64,000 bases of DNA from Candidatus Hydrogenedentota bacterium (lineage in GTDB: Bacteria; Hydrogenedentota; Hydrogenedentia; Hydrogenedentales; JAEUWI01). The position numbers were made by a program, and so were the translations under genes. Each line of letters begins with the position of its first letter. The first letter of the stretch is position 1. Where the stretch lies: the NCBI GenBank assembly GCA_019637335.1, contig JAHBVV010000005.1, positions 186,001 to 250,000 on the forward strand, written 5' to 3'. Of this stretch, positions 35,625 to 44,810 are shown piece after piece. Under the pieces are notes generated by a model. It had not been told where the DNA came from. It did not search any database and saw nothing but the letters and a program-made list of their open reading frames with translations.

Positions 35625-36319
35625 GCCGGGGCCTTTCGCAGTTCATCGATGTGGGGGCGGAGGCGGGGCAGATCGCGGCGCAGGCCCAGATCGAGCATGT
35701 TGGCGATGGCGACGGAGCTGATGGTCGCGCCCGCGATTCCGTCGATTTCCCACGGGTCCTCCTTCTGGCCGCTCTTCACCGCCACGATGGTGTTGTGAAG
35801 GAGGTTGGTGGCGGGATCGGCGGCGGCGTCGAGCGCCTCGAAGTTGGCGAGGAAGGCGGGGTCCTTACCGATCTTGTCGCCCAGCCCGGGTGTTTCCTTG
35901 CTTTCGAGGACGGTAATGCCGGTGACGATCTGGCGGTCGGGGTCGTAGCCATAGAGAATGCGAATGACGTCCTGGTATCCCTGGGCGGAGGTTTCCAGCG
36001 CGACGCCCTTGAGGGCTCCCGACTCGTCGTAGACGGCGTAGAAGCGATCGCCGAACGCGGCGGCGGCGGGGTTGGGCTCGATACCGTTGCCGGTGTAGCC
36101 GTAGACCTGCTTGCTGGCTCCGCCGGGGACGACGGTGAAGATGGCGCGCTCGATCATGGCTTCGCGGTTGGCGTCGATGAACGGCAGCGTGAACTGGAAG
36201 ACGCCCACGATGAGCAGGCCGGAGAGCGCGGCCACGCCCGAAAGTACGGCCACCATCTTTCGCGGGTTGCCGGCGGGTGAGCCGGCGGCGGGGAGCGCCT
36301 GTTGAACCATCTCAGCCAT
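35621..36319 (-). CDS. rnfG: RnfG, FMN-carrying subunit of the Rnf complex
   Basis: A 232-aa subunit with one N-terminal membrane helix (MVAVLSGVAALSGLLIVGVF) and an FMN-binding domain. The flavinylation motif is DGIAGATISS, with acceptor threonine about residue 199. The Na+-NQR homologue here has SGATITS, so an Ala and a Ser replace consensus residues while the Thr remains. The ATG at 36319 follows AAAGGAAA and overlaps rnfD by 8 bases. GYDPDRQIVTGITVLESKETPGLGDKI is the conserved core. Confidence 0.95.
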   Translation of the reverse strand: MAEMVQQALPAAGSPAGNPRKMVAVLSGVAALSGLLIVGVFQFTLPFIDANREAMIERAIFTVVPGGASKQVYGYTGNGIEPNPAAAAFGDRFYAVYDESGALKGVALETSAQGYQDVIRILYGYDPDRQIVTGITVLESKETPGLGDKIGKDPAFLANFEALDAAADPATNLLHNTIVAVKSGQKEDPWEIDGIAGATISSVAIANMLDLGLRRDLPRLRPHIDELRKAPA

Positions 36320-37361
36320 GCTTTTCCTTTCGCTCGCCAAAGATGCGCGGCTGGGTCCACTGGTCGATGAGGGGGGTCGTGGCGTTGCCGAGCAGGATGG
36401 CGTACATCACGCCCTCGGGGAGGCCGCCCTCGACGCGGATCACGATGGTGATGGATCCGATGAGGGCGCCGTAGATCCAGACCCCCAGGGGCGTCACCGG
36501 AGAGCCGACCATGTCGGTGGCCATGAAGATCGCGCCGAGCATCAGCCCGCCGGAGAAGAGCATGAAGACGGGGCTCGGGTTGGCGGCGGAATCGGCCAGG
36601 TAGAAAATGCCGCTGACGAGAAAGGCGGATCCCAGCATGGCGGCGGGGATGCGCCAGTCCATGATGCCGCGCGCGATGAGGTAGGCGCCGGCGGCGAGCA
36701 GGAGTATGGAGCAGGTTTCGCCCGCGGAGCCGGCGGTCATGCCGAGGGCGAGCTGGCCGATATCGGTCTGGACGTGCTCGAATTTCTGGATGGCCAGGGG
36801 CGTTGCGCCGCTGAAGCCGTCGGCGGCGCCGGCGAGCCACTCCCCGATGGCGGGGGGCTTGCAGAAGGGCAGCGCGAGCGACGACGGCACGAATTCGGTG
36901 AAGCGCCCGGGCGCGAAGGAGGGGGTCCAGGTGGTAATGGCGACGGGGAACGAGGCCTGGAGGAATGCGCGCCCGATGAGCGCGGGATTGAAGACATTGA
37001 ACCCGATCCCGCCGAAGAGGGCCTTGCCCAGGGCGATGCTGACGAAGGCGCCCAGCGCGCCCATCCAGAGCGGGAAGCCCGGGGGCAGGGTCAGCGCGAG
37101 GAGGACGCCGGTGATGGCGGCGCTTCCATCGGAGATGGTTGCGGGGCGCTGCGCCAGGCGCGCGAAGAGGGCCTCCGTGGCCAGGCAGGTGGCCGTGCAG
37201 ACGGCGAGCAGGGCCAGTGCGCTGAGCCCGAACTGCCAGACGCTGAAGGCGCATACGGGCGCGAGCGCGTAGAGCACGTGATACATGATCCGGTCAACGC
37301 TGATGGCCTTGTGGAGGTGGGGCGAGGCCTGAAGTTCGAGCAGGTGGGCATTGGTGCTCAT
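36312..37361 (-). CDS. rnfD: RnfD, FMN-carrying membrane subunit of the Rnf complex
   Basis: A 349-aa multi-span membrane protein paralogous to NqrB. The flavinylation motif GFSGATPLA has its acceptor threonine at about residue 187, the same number as in E. coli RnfD. GKALFGGIGFNVFNPALIGR and VGSPVTPLGVWIYGALIG are typical. The start overlaps the rnfC stop (ATGA); 127 upstream in-frame codons are the shadow of rnfC. It is shorter than NqrB, as expected. Confidence 0.96.
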   Translation of the reverse strand: MSTNAHLLELQASPHLHKAISVDRIMYHVLYALAPVCAFSVWQFGLSALALLAVCTATCLATEALFARLAQRPATISDGSAAITGVLLALTLPPGFPLWMGALGAFVSIALGKALFGGIGFNVFNPALIGRAFLQASFPVAITTWTPSFAPGRFTEFVPSSLALPFCKPPAIGEWLAGAADGFSGATPLAIQKFEHVQTDIGQLALGMTAGSAGETCSILLLAAGAYLIARGIMDWRIPAAMLGSAFLVSGIFYLADSAANPSPVFMLFSGGLMLGAIFMATDMVGSPVTPLGVWIYGALIGSITIVIRVEGGLPEGVMYAILLGNATTPLIDQWTQPRIFGERKEKHG

Positions 37362-38701
37362 GTGGCCGCCTTTCGTTCGCGCACGATCTGCTTGCTCACG
37401 CGGAACTGCTGCACGAGCGGGATGTTCGCCGGGCAGACATAGGTGCAGCAGCCGCACTCGAAGCAGTCCATGAGGTGAAAATCCGCCGCCATGCGATCGT
37501 ATTCCCGAACGCGCGCCAGCTGCCCGAGAAAGCAGGGGTTGAGGTGGATCGGGCAGGCCCGCACGCAGGCCCCGCACTTGATGCAGGGGCGCGCGGCGGC
37601 AACGGCGTCCTCCTCCTCCCGTGGGAGGACGAGAATGCCGGAGACGCCCTTGGTGACCGGCGTGTCCCACGACACAATGGCCGAGCCCATCATGGGACCG
37701 CCGAAGATCACCCGGGCTTTTCCGTACTTCAGGCCGACGCAATCGAGAATGTGGCGAATCGGGGTTCCCAATGCGACGAGATAGTTGCCTGGTTTCTCGA
37801 TGCCTTCGCCTGTCACGGTTATGATGCGTTCAATGAGGCCCTGCCTCGCGGGGACAAGTTCGCCAATCTGGGCGAGCGTCGCCACGTTGAAGACCGCGGC
37901 CCCGACATCGGCGGGCAGCCCGCCGGCCGGCACTTCGCGGTTGAGGAGGGATTTGATGAGCATTTTTTCGGCGCCCTGGGGATACTTGGTCTCCACGACG
38001 CACACTTCCACGCGGTCCTCGGGCTTGATGTGCTCGGCGAGGGCGCGCGCGGCGTCGGGCTTGTTCGCTTCGATGCCGATAATGGCGCGTTCGGCCGCGA
38101 GGGCCTTGCGGATGACCGCCAGGCCATAGAGCACGGCCTCGGGCTGCTCCACCATGAGGCGGTGGTCGGTGGTGAGGTAAGGCTCGCACTCGCAGCCGTT
38201 GACGATAATCGTGTCGACGGATTTGCCTTCGGGCAGTTTGAGTTTGACGTGCGTCGGGAAGGCGGCCCCGCCCAGGCCCACCACGCCGGCGTCCTGAACG
38301 GCGGCGACGAGGTCGTCGGGCGTCATCTGGTCGATGTCGCGTGGCGCGCCATAGAGTACGGACTGGTCGGAGCTGGGGTAGACGTCTATCACGATGGACG
38401 GCACGAGCTGGCCGCGCGGGGTCGGGATGCCCTGAATAGCGCGCACGCGTCCGGTGACGGGGGCGTGCATGGGCACGGATACGAAGCCCGCGGCCTTTGC
38501 GATGGGCTCACCGCGCACGACCTCCTGGCCGGGCTGCACCAAGGCTTCGGCGGGCGCGCCGGTGTGTTGCGAGAGCGGCACGTAGACGACGCCGGGGAAG
38601 GGGAGGCGCACGATGGGCTTGTCGGCGGTTAGCTGTTTGTGTTCGGGCGGATGCAGGCCGTGCGAGAAGGTCTTACGCCAACCGTTTAGGAGCGTCAGCA
38701 T
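37358..38701 (-). CDS. rnfC: RnfC, NADH-binding subunit of the Rnf complex
   Basis: A 447-aa peripheral subunit. It contains a Gly-rich NADH/FMN region (GLGGAAFPTHVKLKLPEGK), an SLBB-like part and two [4Fe-4S] motifs near the C-terminus, CIKCGACVRACPIHLNPC and CFECGCCTYVCPANIPL. It should take electrons through the complex to NAD+, or from NADH in reverse. The start at 38701 has GGAGGTG upstream. It lies 253 bases after the PFOR stop. That gap holds a hairpin (see 38783-38821). Confidence 0.97.
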   Translation of the reverse strand: MLTLLNGWRKTFSHGLHPPEHKQLTADKPIVRLPFPGVVYVPLSQHTGAPAEALVQPGQEVVRGEPIAKAAGFVSVPMHAPVTGRVRAIQGIPTPRGQLVPSIVIDVYPSSDQSVLYGAPRDIDQMTPDDLVAAVQDAGVVGLGGAAFPTHVKLKLPEGKSVDTIIVNGCECEPYLTTDHRLMVEQPEAVLYGLAVIRKALAAERAIIGIEANKPDAARALAEHIKPEDRVEVCVVETKYPQGAEKMLIKSLLNREVPAGGLPADVGAAVFNVATLAQIGELVPARQGLIERIITVTGEGIEKPGNYLVALGTPIRHILDCVGLKYGKARVIFGGPMMGSAIVSWDTPVTKGVSGILVLPREEEDAVAAARPCIKCGACVRACPIHLNPCFLGQLARVREYDRMAADFHLMDCFECGCCTYVCPANIPLVQQFRVSKQIVRERKAAT

Positions 38702-38782
38702 GGCGCACCTCCGGCGGGGACTGGCTCCCGAGCCGCAATACGCGGGGCCGCGCACGCGCTGGTAGAGCCGTGGCGCGAGGGT

Positions 38783-38821
38783 GCCTGTACCCCAAGAGCC
38801 AACGCCTTTTGGGGTACAGCC
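38783..38821. repeat. hairpin of the GTACAGCC family between PFOR and rnfC
   Basis: GCCTGTACCCCAA (38783-38795) and TTGGGGTACAGCC (38809-38821) pair in 12 of 13 positions across a 13-base loop. TTTTGGGGTACAGCC is shared with the elements at 10725 and 58169. CCCGATGCAGTCCCC and a variant CCCGATGGAGTCCCC follow at 38871-38917, as in the 58-kb units. The 253-base gap thus contains a mobile-like insertion in the middle of an operon. Confidence 0.65.
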
Positions 38822-38954
38822 TCGGGCCGGTTCGGGACCATTGTTCCAGTGTTACGGTTGCTTGCCGGCCCGATGCAGTCCCCGCCGCGCTTGCTTTCCG
38901 GCCCGATGGAGTCCCCGCGGTGTTCATGATCCGCGGTATGTGCAACGAGAGCGC

Positions 38955-41900
38955 TCAATTGAACTTCTCCGCGCGCTTTACGAGTTTGTCGAGGCCGGGT
39001 TCGCCTGGGTTGGCCGGGGTTCCGGGGTGGATGACCTGGGCGGTGCATTTCTCGGCCGCCCGGACGATGTCCTTGAAGGGGCCGCCCTTCGGATCCTTGA
39101 TGTAGGCCTTCTTGCTCTCGTTGTAGGCGAAGATCTTGGGGTTGATGTTGATGCATTCGTCGCAGGCGGTGCACTCGGCCGTGTCAATGTAGGCCGCGGT
39201 GAAGCCGCCGGCGGCGCTCCCATTCCCGGACGCCGCTTGCGCGGCGCCCGGGTCGCCTGTGGGGGCCGCGGTGGCATGCATGACAGCCGCCGTAACGCTT
39301 CCCCCATCACCACCGGCGAGTTGCAGCAGCTGGGCTGCAAGATTGTGGGCCATTTCGGTGCGGACGGTCGCGGCGATGGCTTCGCGGTCTGGCGCGGCCG
39401 GGGCCAGCGCGATGGCCTTTAGCATGGTCCAGAAGTGCTTGCGGTCTTCCGTGGCCTTGACGATGGGTTCGGCGGGGATGACGCGCATCAGCTCGTTCTT
39501 TTTGCCGACCATCCAGATGTAGGGGAAGAGCCCTTCGCGGTCTTCCGGCGCGAGTTCGACGAACTCGGCGAGCGGGACCATGTTTTCGTTCCAGGTGTCG
39601 CGGGGGGCCTTGCGGAACTGCTTCCGGAAGCGGCCCTCGGTCACCGCGAAGTCGGCGAAGGTGAGCGGGACCTCCAGCGCGGCGGGTTCGCCTTCCTCGT
39701 TCGTATAGTGGATGGTGTAGCTGGGCCAGTCGGCTTCGAGGGCGGGGTTGCCTTCGAGGTCGAAGCACTCCTGCGGGGCGACGCCGAGATCCGGGTTGTA
39801 CCGGAAGAGCGGGTAGGCGCGGGATTCGACCGCGAGCTTGCTCTGGAGCTCGGCCACGTCGTCGCCGATGCCGTGTTCGGGCATGCAGGGGCTGTAGACG
39901 TTGAAGAGCGCGGGCCGGCGGGTGTTGAGCCCGTCGATGAAGCCTTCCAGCAGGTGTGTGACGTTGGAGATGCTGCCCTGGAGGCAGTAGGTGGTGCGGT
40001 GGGCCATGGCGATGAGGCCGATTTCCTTGCGGATTTCCTCTTTGCCTTGGAAGGCCTTGCCGTACTGGGCCATGTCGGAGATCTGGCCGGTGAAGCCGGA
40101 GGTGCAGGCCTGGCCGCCGGTGTTGGAGTAGACCTGGGTGTCGAGCACCATGACCTTGACCGGTTTCCCGGACATCATCAGGCGGGAGAGGTTCTGGAAG
40201 CCGATGTCGTACATGGCTCCGTCGCCGCCGACCGAAACCACGGGCGGGCAGAGCAGGAACTCCTCGTCGGTGAAGTTGCGCCAGTTGAAGTAGGTCAGCG
40301 TCTTCTCAAATTCGCGCCAGGGCATCTTGTCGGCCAGCGCCATTTCGGCGAGGCGGATGGCCTTGAAGCCATCGGCCATTTTGGCCATGTGCCCTTCGAA
40401 GATGCCCATGGCCATGCTGGGCGAATCCTGGAAGAGGTGGTTTGTCCAGGGGAAGGGGTAGGGGTTGAAGGGGAACGTCGAACCCCAAACCGAGGTGCAG
40501 CCGGTGGCGTTGATGATGCCCATGCTGGAACGGCCCTGGCGGGTGACGCCGGTGGTGTACTTCCAGTGAAGCTGCTTGAGCTGGGCCATGAGCCCGGTGA
40601 CCCACTGGAGCCAGCCCGGATCGAGCGGCTCCTGGGCGTGTACGGCGTCGAGGCCTTCCGAGAGACGGCCGAGGGTGAGGTCGGTGTTCTTCGCGCTGTC
40701 GATGGCGTGCTGCACCGCCTGGGGGTTGCTCAGGTCGACGGTGCTGGCGAGCTTGAGGCGGACGTGCTGTTCGAGGTCCTTCATCAGGCCTTCGATGCGG
40801 GCCAGCTGCGCCTTTACGCGCGGCTGCATCAGGGCTTCGACAGTGGCCGTGAACAGGTGGAGGACGGTCTTCTCGCCGCAGCCGAGGCAGGCGCCGTCGC
40901 CGCCGGTCATGGTGAAGTAGGCCTTCTTGTCGAGGAGGAGCGTTTCGAGCGCGCCGATCTTCTCGTTGAGGTCGTCGATGCGGATGTATTCCTGGGAGGT
41001 TGTGGGCAGGGCGCGCCAGACGTCCCAGTCATCGCGTAGCTTCTGAAGGCTGCTGTCGGTCTGGGTGACGGGCCGGAGGGCGTCGTCTTCGCAGACCTTC
41101 ACGCATTCCATGCAGCCCTTGCAGCCGTAGGGGTTGACGGTGATGGAGAGGAGGCCGCCGCTGCCCGGCTGCTGTTTTTCCTTCGTGGTGAAGTAGGGCT
41201 TGGTGATCGAGAACTGGAAATCGCCGAGTGCATCGGAGAACCAGACCAGCTCTTCCTCGAAGCGTTGGCGTTCGCCCTCGGGGACTGTCGCGACGGCGGC
41301 GACATCATCCATGACTTCGGCGAGCAGGGCGCGGACCGGGGCTGCTTCGCCTTCGGCGTTGAGGCGGCCGCGGAGCCGGTTCTCGACGACGCCGGCGGTC
41401 TTGCGGAGGTGCTTCGTGGCGCCGTGGGCCCTTTCCGCGCGCTGGATGGCCGTGTCGAACACTTCCTTGAGCGAGTGTACGAGGCCGGGAATGGCGCTGT
41501 CGGGGCAGACGGTGTAGCAGGAGCCGCAAGCGGTGCAGTTTTCCGGGATCCAGAGCGGGTGCTCGAATCGGATCTGGCTCATGTCGCGGAATACGCCGGT
41601 GCATGCGGGGACGACGCTGATGCCGATGAATGGGTCGACCAGGTTGTCGTTGCCTTTGCCGGTCATGTAGAACTCGCCGGTTTCCTCCCAGAAGCGGTGG
41701 ACATCGCTGAACTTGTCGTCGCCGCGGGGTACGTCGCGCATCATGACCGGGAGCACCGGATCGCGGCGCAGCGCGACTTCGGAAGCCTCCGATATGGTCT
41801 TTTCGGTGATTTCACGAACTTCGTCGAAGCCGCGTGTCACCACGCGAATGTTGTCTTCCACGACCCGCGCGCCCTTGGCGCCGAACTTGTACTGTAGCTG

Positions 41901-43895
41901 TTTCTTGATGGCGTCGAAGAGGGATTCCTCGTTGAGGCCCTGCTTCTCCATGACCGGCGAAGCCTTGAAGAAGGCTCCCTGGAAGGCGTTGCCCTGCATG
42001 CGGAACTGGAGTTCCGGGTCGGCCGCTTCTTCGCGAGCGATTTTGAACGCGTCAAGGTAGAACACCCGGTACTTGTGGTCCACGATGATCTTCTGATAGG
42101 TCTTGGGAATGCTCTTCCAGACGGCCTCGGGCGTGGGCAGGTCGGACTGGATGATGAAGACGCCGCCGTCTTTCAGGCCGGCCACGGCGTTGCTGTGGTT
42201 GAAGACGTTCGGGTCCGGTGAAAGGACGACGTCGACGTAGAAGTACTCGCAGTTCATCCGGATGGGTTCCGGAGCTGCGGAAAGGTAATAGGTGGTGGGC
42301 TGGCCCTTCTTTTCCGAGCCGTACTTCGGGTTGGCCTTGATATGGTACCCGAGCAGGTCGAAGAGGGTCATGGCCAGGTTCTTGCCGGTCGTGATGGCGC
42401 CCCAGCCGCCCACAGAGTGGAACCGGACGGTGATGGCGTTCTTCGGCATGAGGTTGGGATTCTCGCTGCCGCGAATGGCCAGATCCTTGATGTTGGGGTA
42501 GGCCGCCTGGATGGCCTGCTGCTGAATTTCCTGTTTGGGCGTGTAGGCCTTGTCGTGGAGGAAATCGACGGAGAGGTAGAAGAAGCGTTTCTTCCCGCCG
42601 TCGGGGAGCATGTTCTCGATGGCGGCGATGAGGCCCTCGGGCTGGAGGTCGCGGCTGCCGAGGCCGAAGGAGCCGGAGTAGAGCGGCGGGGCGTCGCTGA
42701 GGCTCTTGTAGGTTGCGGCGCCGGGGTGGGGGAGCGGGCCCTTGCCGGCGAGGCCGTTTTCCAGGGCCTTGCTCACGGCGGAGCGCACTTCCTTCATGAG
42801 GGGCAGATCGGAGGCGAGCGGCTGATCGACGCGCTCAAGGACCACGACGCCCTTGCGGCCGCGAAGCAGCTCGCTGATGCGGTCGGTCGGAAAGGGGCGG
42901 AACATGATGAGGTTTACGACGCCGACTTTGATTTTCCGGGTTTCGCGGATGTAGTCCACCACGGCCTCAGCCGAGCTGACGACGCTGCCCTGGCCGAGGA
43001 TGATGTAGTCGGCGTCCTCGCAGCGGTAGGTGTTGACCCGGGCGTAGGGGCGTCCGGTGAGGGCGGAGAACTCCGCAAAGCATTGGTCGGCGAGTTCCTG
43101 GATGTGGTCGAAGAAGAAGGGGCGCTGCGCGGCGACGCTTTGCATGTAGGCGTCCTGGTTCTGGACGGTGCCGGCCTGCATCGGGTTGTCGACGGTCCAG
43201 AGTTCGGGGATGCGGCGGCGGGTCTCGCCGTACATGAGGCGCTGCGCGGGGGTCGGCGAGGGGATGATGTCCTCGGGCTTGCCCAGGTATTCGGCGATGA
43301 GGTCGCGCTCGGGAAGCATAATCGATTCGATGAGGTGGGTGGTGAGGAAGCCGTCCTGTGCGACGATGCCCGGGGTGAGCGAGAGTTCGGCGATCTTGTG
43401 GGCGATAATGTTCAGGTCGCAGACTTCCTGCGCGCTCTTGCCGAAGACCTGGAAGAAGCCCGTGTCGTCGACCGCGTGGTAGTCGTCGTGTCCGGCGTGC
43501 ACGTTGAGGCTGGACTTGGTCATGGCGCGGCAGCCCATGTTGAGCACGTAGGTGAGGCGCTTGCCGACGGCGGCGTACAGCGACTCGTGCATGTAGGCGA
43601 TGCCCTGGCCGGAGGAGAAGTTGGTGGCGCGCAGGCCGGTCATGCTGAGGCCCGCGGTAACGGCGGCCGCGGCGTGTTCGCCTTCGGGCTCGATGAAGAT
43701 GAGCGGGCGGTTCGAAATATTGATATGCCCGTTGGCGGTTTCCTCCGCCCAGTACTCGCCCATTTGGGTGGACGGTGTAATGGGGTAGGCGCCGGCGGCG
43801 TCGCTGGACTCCCGCTCGCACATGATCACCGAACTGTTTCCGTCCATCGCCTGGCGAACGCCGGGGTACTTTGCAGAACTCGCAGAATTTTTCAT
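38955..43895 (-). CDS. pyruvate:ferredoxin (flavodoxin) oxidoreductase, extra-long form
   Basis: A 1646-aa enzyme that oxidatively decarboxylates pyruvate (or another 2-oxoacid) to acyl-CoA and reduces ferredoxin. NifJ-type PFORs are usually near 1170-1200 aa. Seen: the pyruvate-binding start AGAYPITPSTQMGEYWAEE; [4Fe-4S] motifs CTACGSCYTVCP (about residue 785) and CKGCMECVKVCEDD (about 922); TPP-site parts GDGACLGCGEKT (about 997) and VGGDGAMYDIGFQNL (about 1220); and a C-terminal ferredoxin-like CTACDECININP (about 1573). Helical insertions occur between the clusters and after GCGEKT. The ATG at 43895 (GAGGTG before it) is preferred over a GTG at 43904. It lies between rnfB and rnfC. Confidence 0.93.
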   Translation of the reverse strand: MKNSASSAKYPGVRQAMDGNSSVIMCERESSDAAGAYPITPSTQMGEYWAEETANGHINISNRPLIFIEPEGEHAAAAVTAGLSMTGLRATNFSSGQGIAYMHESLYAAVGKRLTYVLNMGCRAMTKSSLNVHAGHDDYHAVDDTGFFQVFGKSAQEVCDLNIIAHKIAELSLTPGIVAQDGFLTTHLIESIMLPERDLIAEYLGKPEDIIPSPTPAQRLMYGETRRRIPELWTVDNPMQAGTVQNQDAYMQSVAAQRPFFFDHIQELADQCFAEFSALTGRPYARVNTYRCEDADYIILGQGSVVSSAEAVVDYIRETRKIKVGVVNLIMFRPFPTDRISELLRGRKGVVVLERVDQPLASDLPLMKEVRSAVSKALENGLAGKGPLPHPGAATYKSLSDAPPLYSGSFGLGSRDLQPEGLIAAIENMLPDGGKKRFFYLSVDFLHDKAYTPKQEIQQQAIQAAYPNIKDLAIRGSENPNLMPKNAITVRFHSVGGWGAITTGKNLAMTLFDLLGYHIKANPKYGSEKKGQPTTYYLSAAPEPIRMNCEYFYVDVVLSPDPNVFNHSNAVAGLKDGGVFIIQSDLPTPEAVWKSIPKTYQKIIVDHKYRVFYLDAFKIAREEAADPELQFRMQGNAFQGAFFKASPVMEKQGLNEESLFDAIKKQLQYKFGAKGARVVEDNIRVVTRGFDEVREITEKTISEASEVALRRDPVLPVMMRDVPRGDDKFSDVHRFWEETGEFYMTGKGNDNLVDPFIGISVVPACTGVFRDMSQIRFEHPLWIPENCTACGSCYTVCPDSAIPGLVHSLKEVFDTAIQRAERAHGATKHLRKTAGVVENRLRGRLNAEGEAAPVRALLAEVMDDVAAVATVPEGERQRFEEELVWFSDALGDFQFSITKPYFTTKEKQQPGSGGLLSITVNPYGCKGCMECVKVCEDDALRPVTQTDSSLQKLRDDWDVWRALPTTSQEYIRIDDLNEKIGALETLLLDKKAYFTMTGGDGACLGCGEKTVLHLFTATVEALMQPRVKAQLARIEGLMKDLEQHVRLKLASTVDLSNPQAVQHAIDSAKNTDLTLGRLSEGLDAVHAQEPLDPGWLQWVTGLMAQLKQLHWKYTTGVTRQGRSSMGIINATGCTSVWGSTFPFNPYPFPWTNHLFQDSPSMAMGIFEGHMAKMADGFKAIRLAEMALADKMPWREFEKTLTYFNWRNFTDEEFLLCPPVVSVGGDGAMYDIGFQNLSRLMMSGKPVKVMVLDTQVYSNTGGQACTSGFTGQISDMAQYGKAFQGKEEIRKEIGLIAMAHRTTYCLQGSISNVTHLLEGFIDGLNTRRPALFNVYSPCMPEHGIGDDVAELQSKLAVESRAYPLFRYNPDLGVAPQECFDLEGNPALEADWPSYTIHYTNEEGEPAALEVPLTFADFAVTEGRFRKQFRKAPRDTWNENMVPLAEFVELAPEDREGLFPYIWMVGKKNELMRVIPAEPIVKATEDRKHFWTMLKAIALAPAAPDREAIAATVRTEMAHNLAAQLLQLAGGDGGSVTAAVMHATAAPTGDPGAAQAASGNGSAAGGFTAAYIDTAECTACDECININPKIFAYNESKKAYIKDPKGGPFKDIVRAAEKCTAQVIHPGTPANPGEPGLDKLVKRAEKFN

Positions 43896-43928
43896 GGCCG
43901 ACACCTCGATCGCGTTTCTTTCGCGCCC

Positions 43929-44810
43929 TTAGGGTTGCTTCATCGTCATCACGGGCAGGGGCGACTTGCGGACCACCGGCCTGGCCGCCGCTCCCCGGGT
44001 AACGGTTCCGTTATCCGAAATCCAGACAATCGCGCCCGTCGGGCAGCGCTGGATGATTTCACTGGTGAGATCCCGGTTGCGGCCGTAGTCCACAACGGGG
44101 AGATTGTCGCGCATGACGACGGCGCCGGCGGGCGCGTCCGCGGCGCAGCGCCCGCAGGCGTTGCAGGCCACGGCGCACTCGGCGAGAGCGTCGTCGCCCT
44201 CCGCGAGGCTCTTGCACGCCACCCAGAGATGATTGGTGACGGGCTGTATTGAGAAGAGATCCTTCGGGCAGACCTCGACGCAGTCGTTACACGCGGTGCA
44301 TTTCGCCTCATTCACCACCGGGAGGCCGTGTTCATTCATGCGAATAGCGCCGAAATCACAAACGGCCTCGCAGTCGCCCAGGCCGAGACAGCCCCAGGAA
44401 CATCCCTTGCCGCCGCCGGCGATGAGGGCCGCGCCCCGGCAGGTTTGCTCGCTTCCATATACGGCGCGGTTCCAGGCGACGTTGGCGCCGCCGGCGCAGG
44501 CCAGGCGGGCCACGCGCTTCACCGCGGCGCCCGCGTCGGTGCCCAGGTAGTTGGCGACGGCCTTGATTCCCTCGGGGGGGCTTACGGTGCAGGCGGCGGG
44601 CATCGCTTTCCCGGCGACGACGGCTTCGGCGAAGGCGCGGCAGCCGGCTTGGCCGCAGGCGCCGCAATTGGCGCCGGGGAGCATTTCCTCGACGGCGTCA
44701 ATGCGCGGGTCTTCTTCGACAAACAACTTCCGGTTGGCGGTGGCGAGCCCGATGGAGAGGAGGCCGCCAAGACCAGCCATGAAGAAGGTTGCTATCAGTA
44801 CGTCCGCCAT
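43929..44810 (-). CDS. rnfB: RnfB, ferredoxin-accepting subunit of the Rnf complex
   Basis: A 293-aa subunit with an N-terminal membrane helix (VLIATFFMAGLGGLLSIGLA) and a CxxCxxxxC iron-sulfur domain (CGACGQAGCRAFAEAV). It then has extra Cys-rich segments, including CTACNDCVEVCP and CNACGRCAADAP ([4Fe-4S] ferredoxin-like), and the tail ERCPTG-like IIQRCPTGAIVW. It is the entry point for ferredoxin electrons. It is the first gene of the minus-strand operon, with PFOR 33 bases downstream. Other Rnf genes come only after PFOR, which is unusual. Confidence 0.95.
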   Translation of the reverse strand: MADVLIATFFMAGLGGLLSIGLATANRKLFVEEDPRIDAVEEMLPGANCGACGQAGCRAFAEAVVAGKAMPAACTVSPPEGIKAVANYLGTDAGAAVKRVARLACAGGANVAWNRAVYGSEQTCRGAALIAGGGKGCSWGCLGLGDCEAVCDFGAIRMNEHGLPVVNEAKCTACNDCVEVCPKDLFSIQPVTNHLWVACKSLAEGDDALAECAVACNACGRCAADAPAGAVVMRDNLPVVDYGRNRDLTSEIIQRCPTGAIVWISDNGTVTRGAAARPVVRKSPLPVMTMKQP

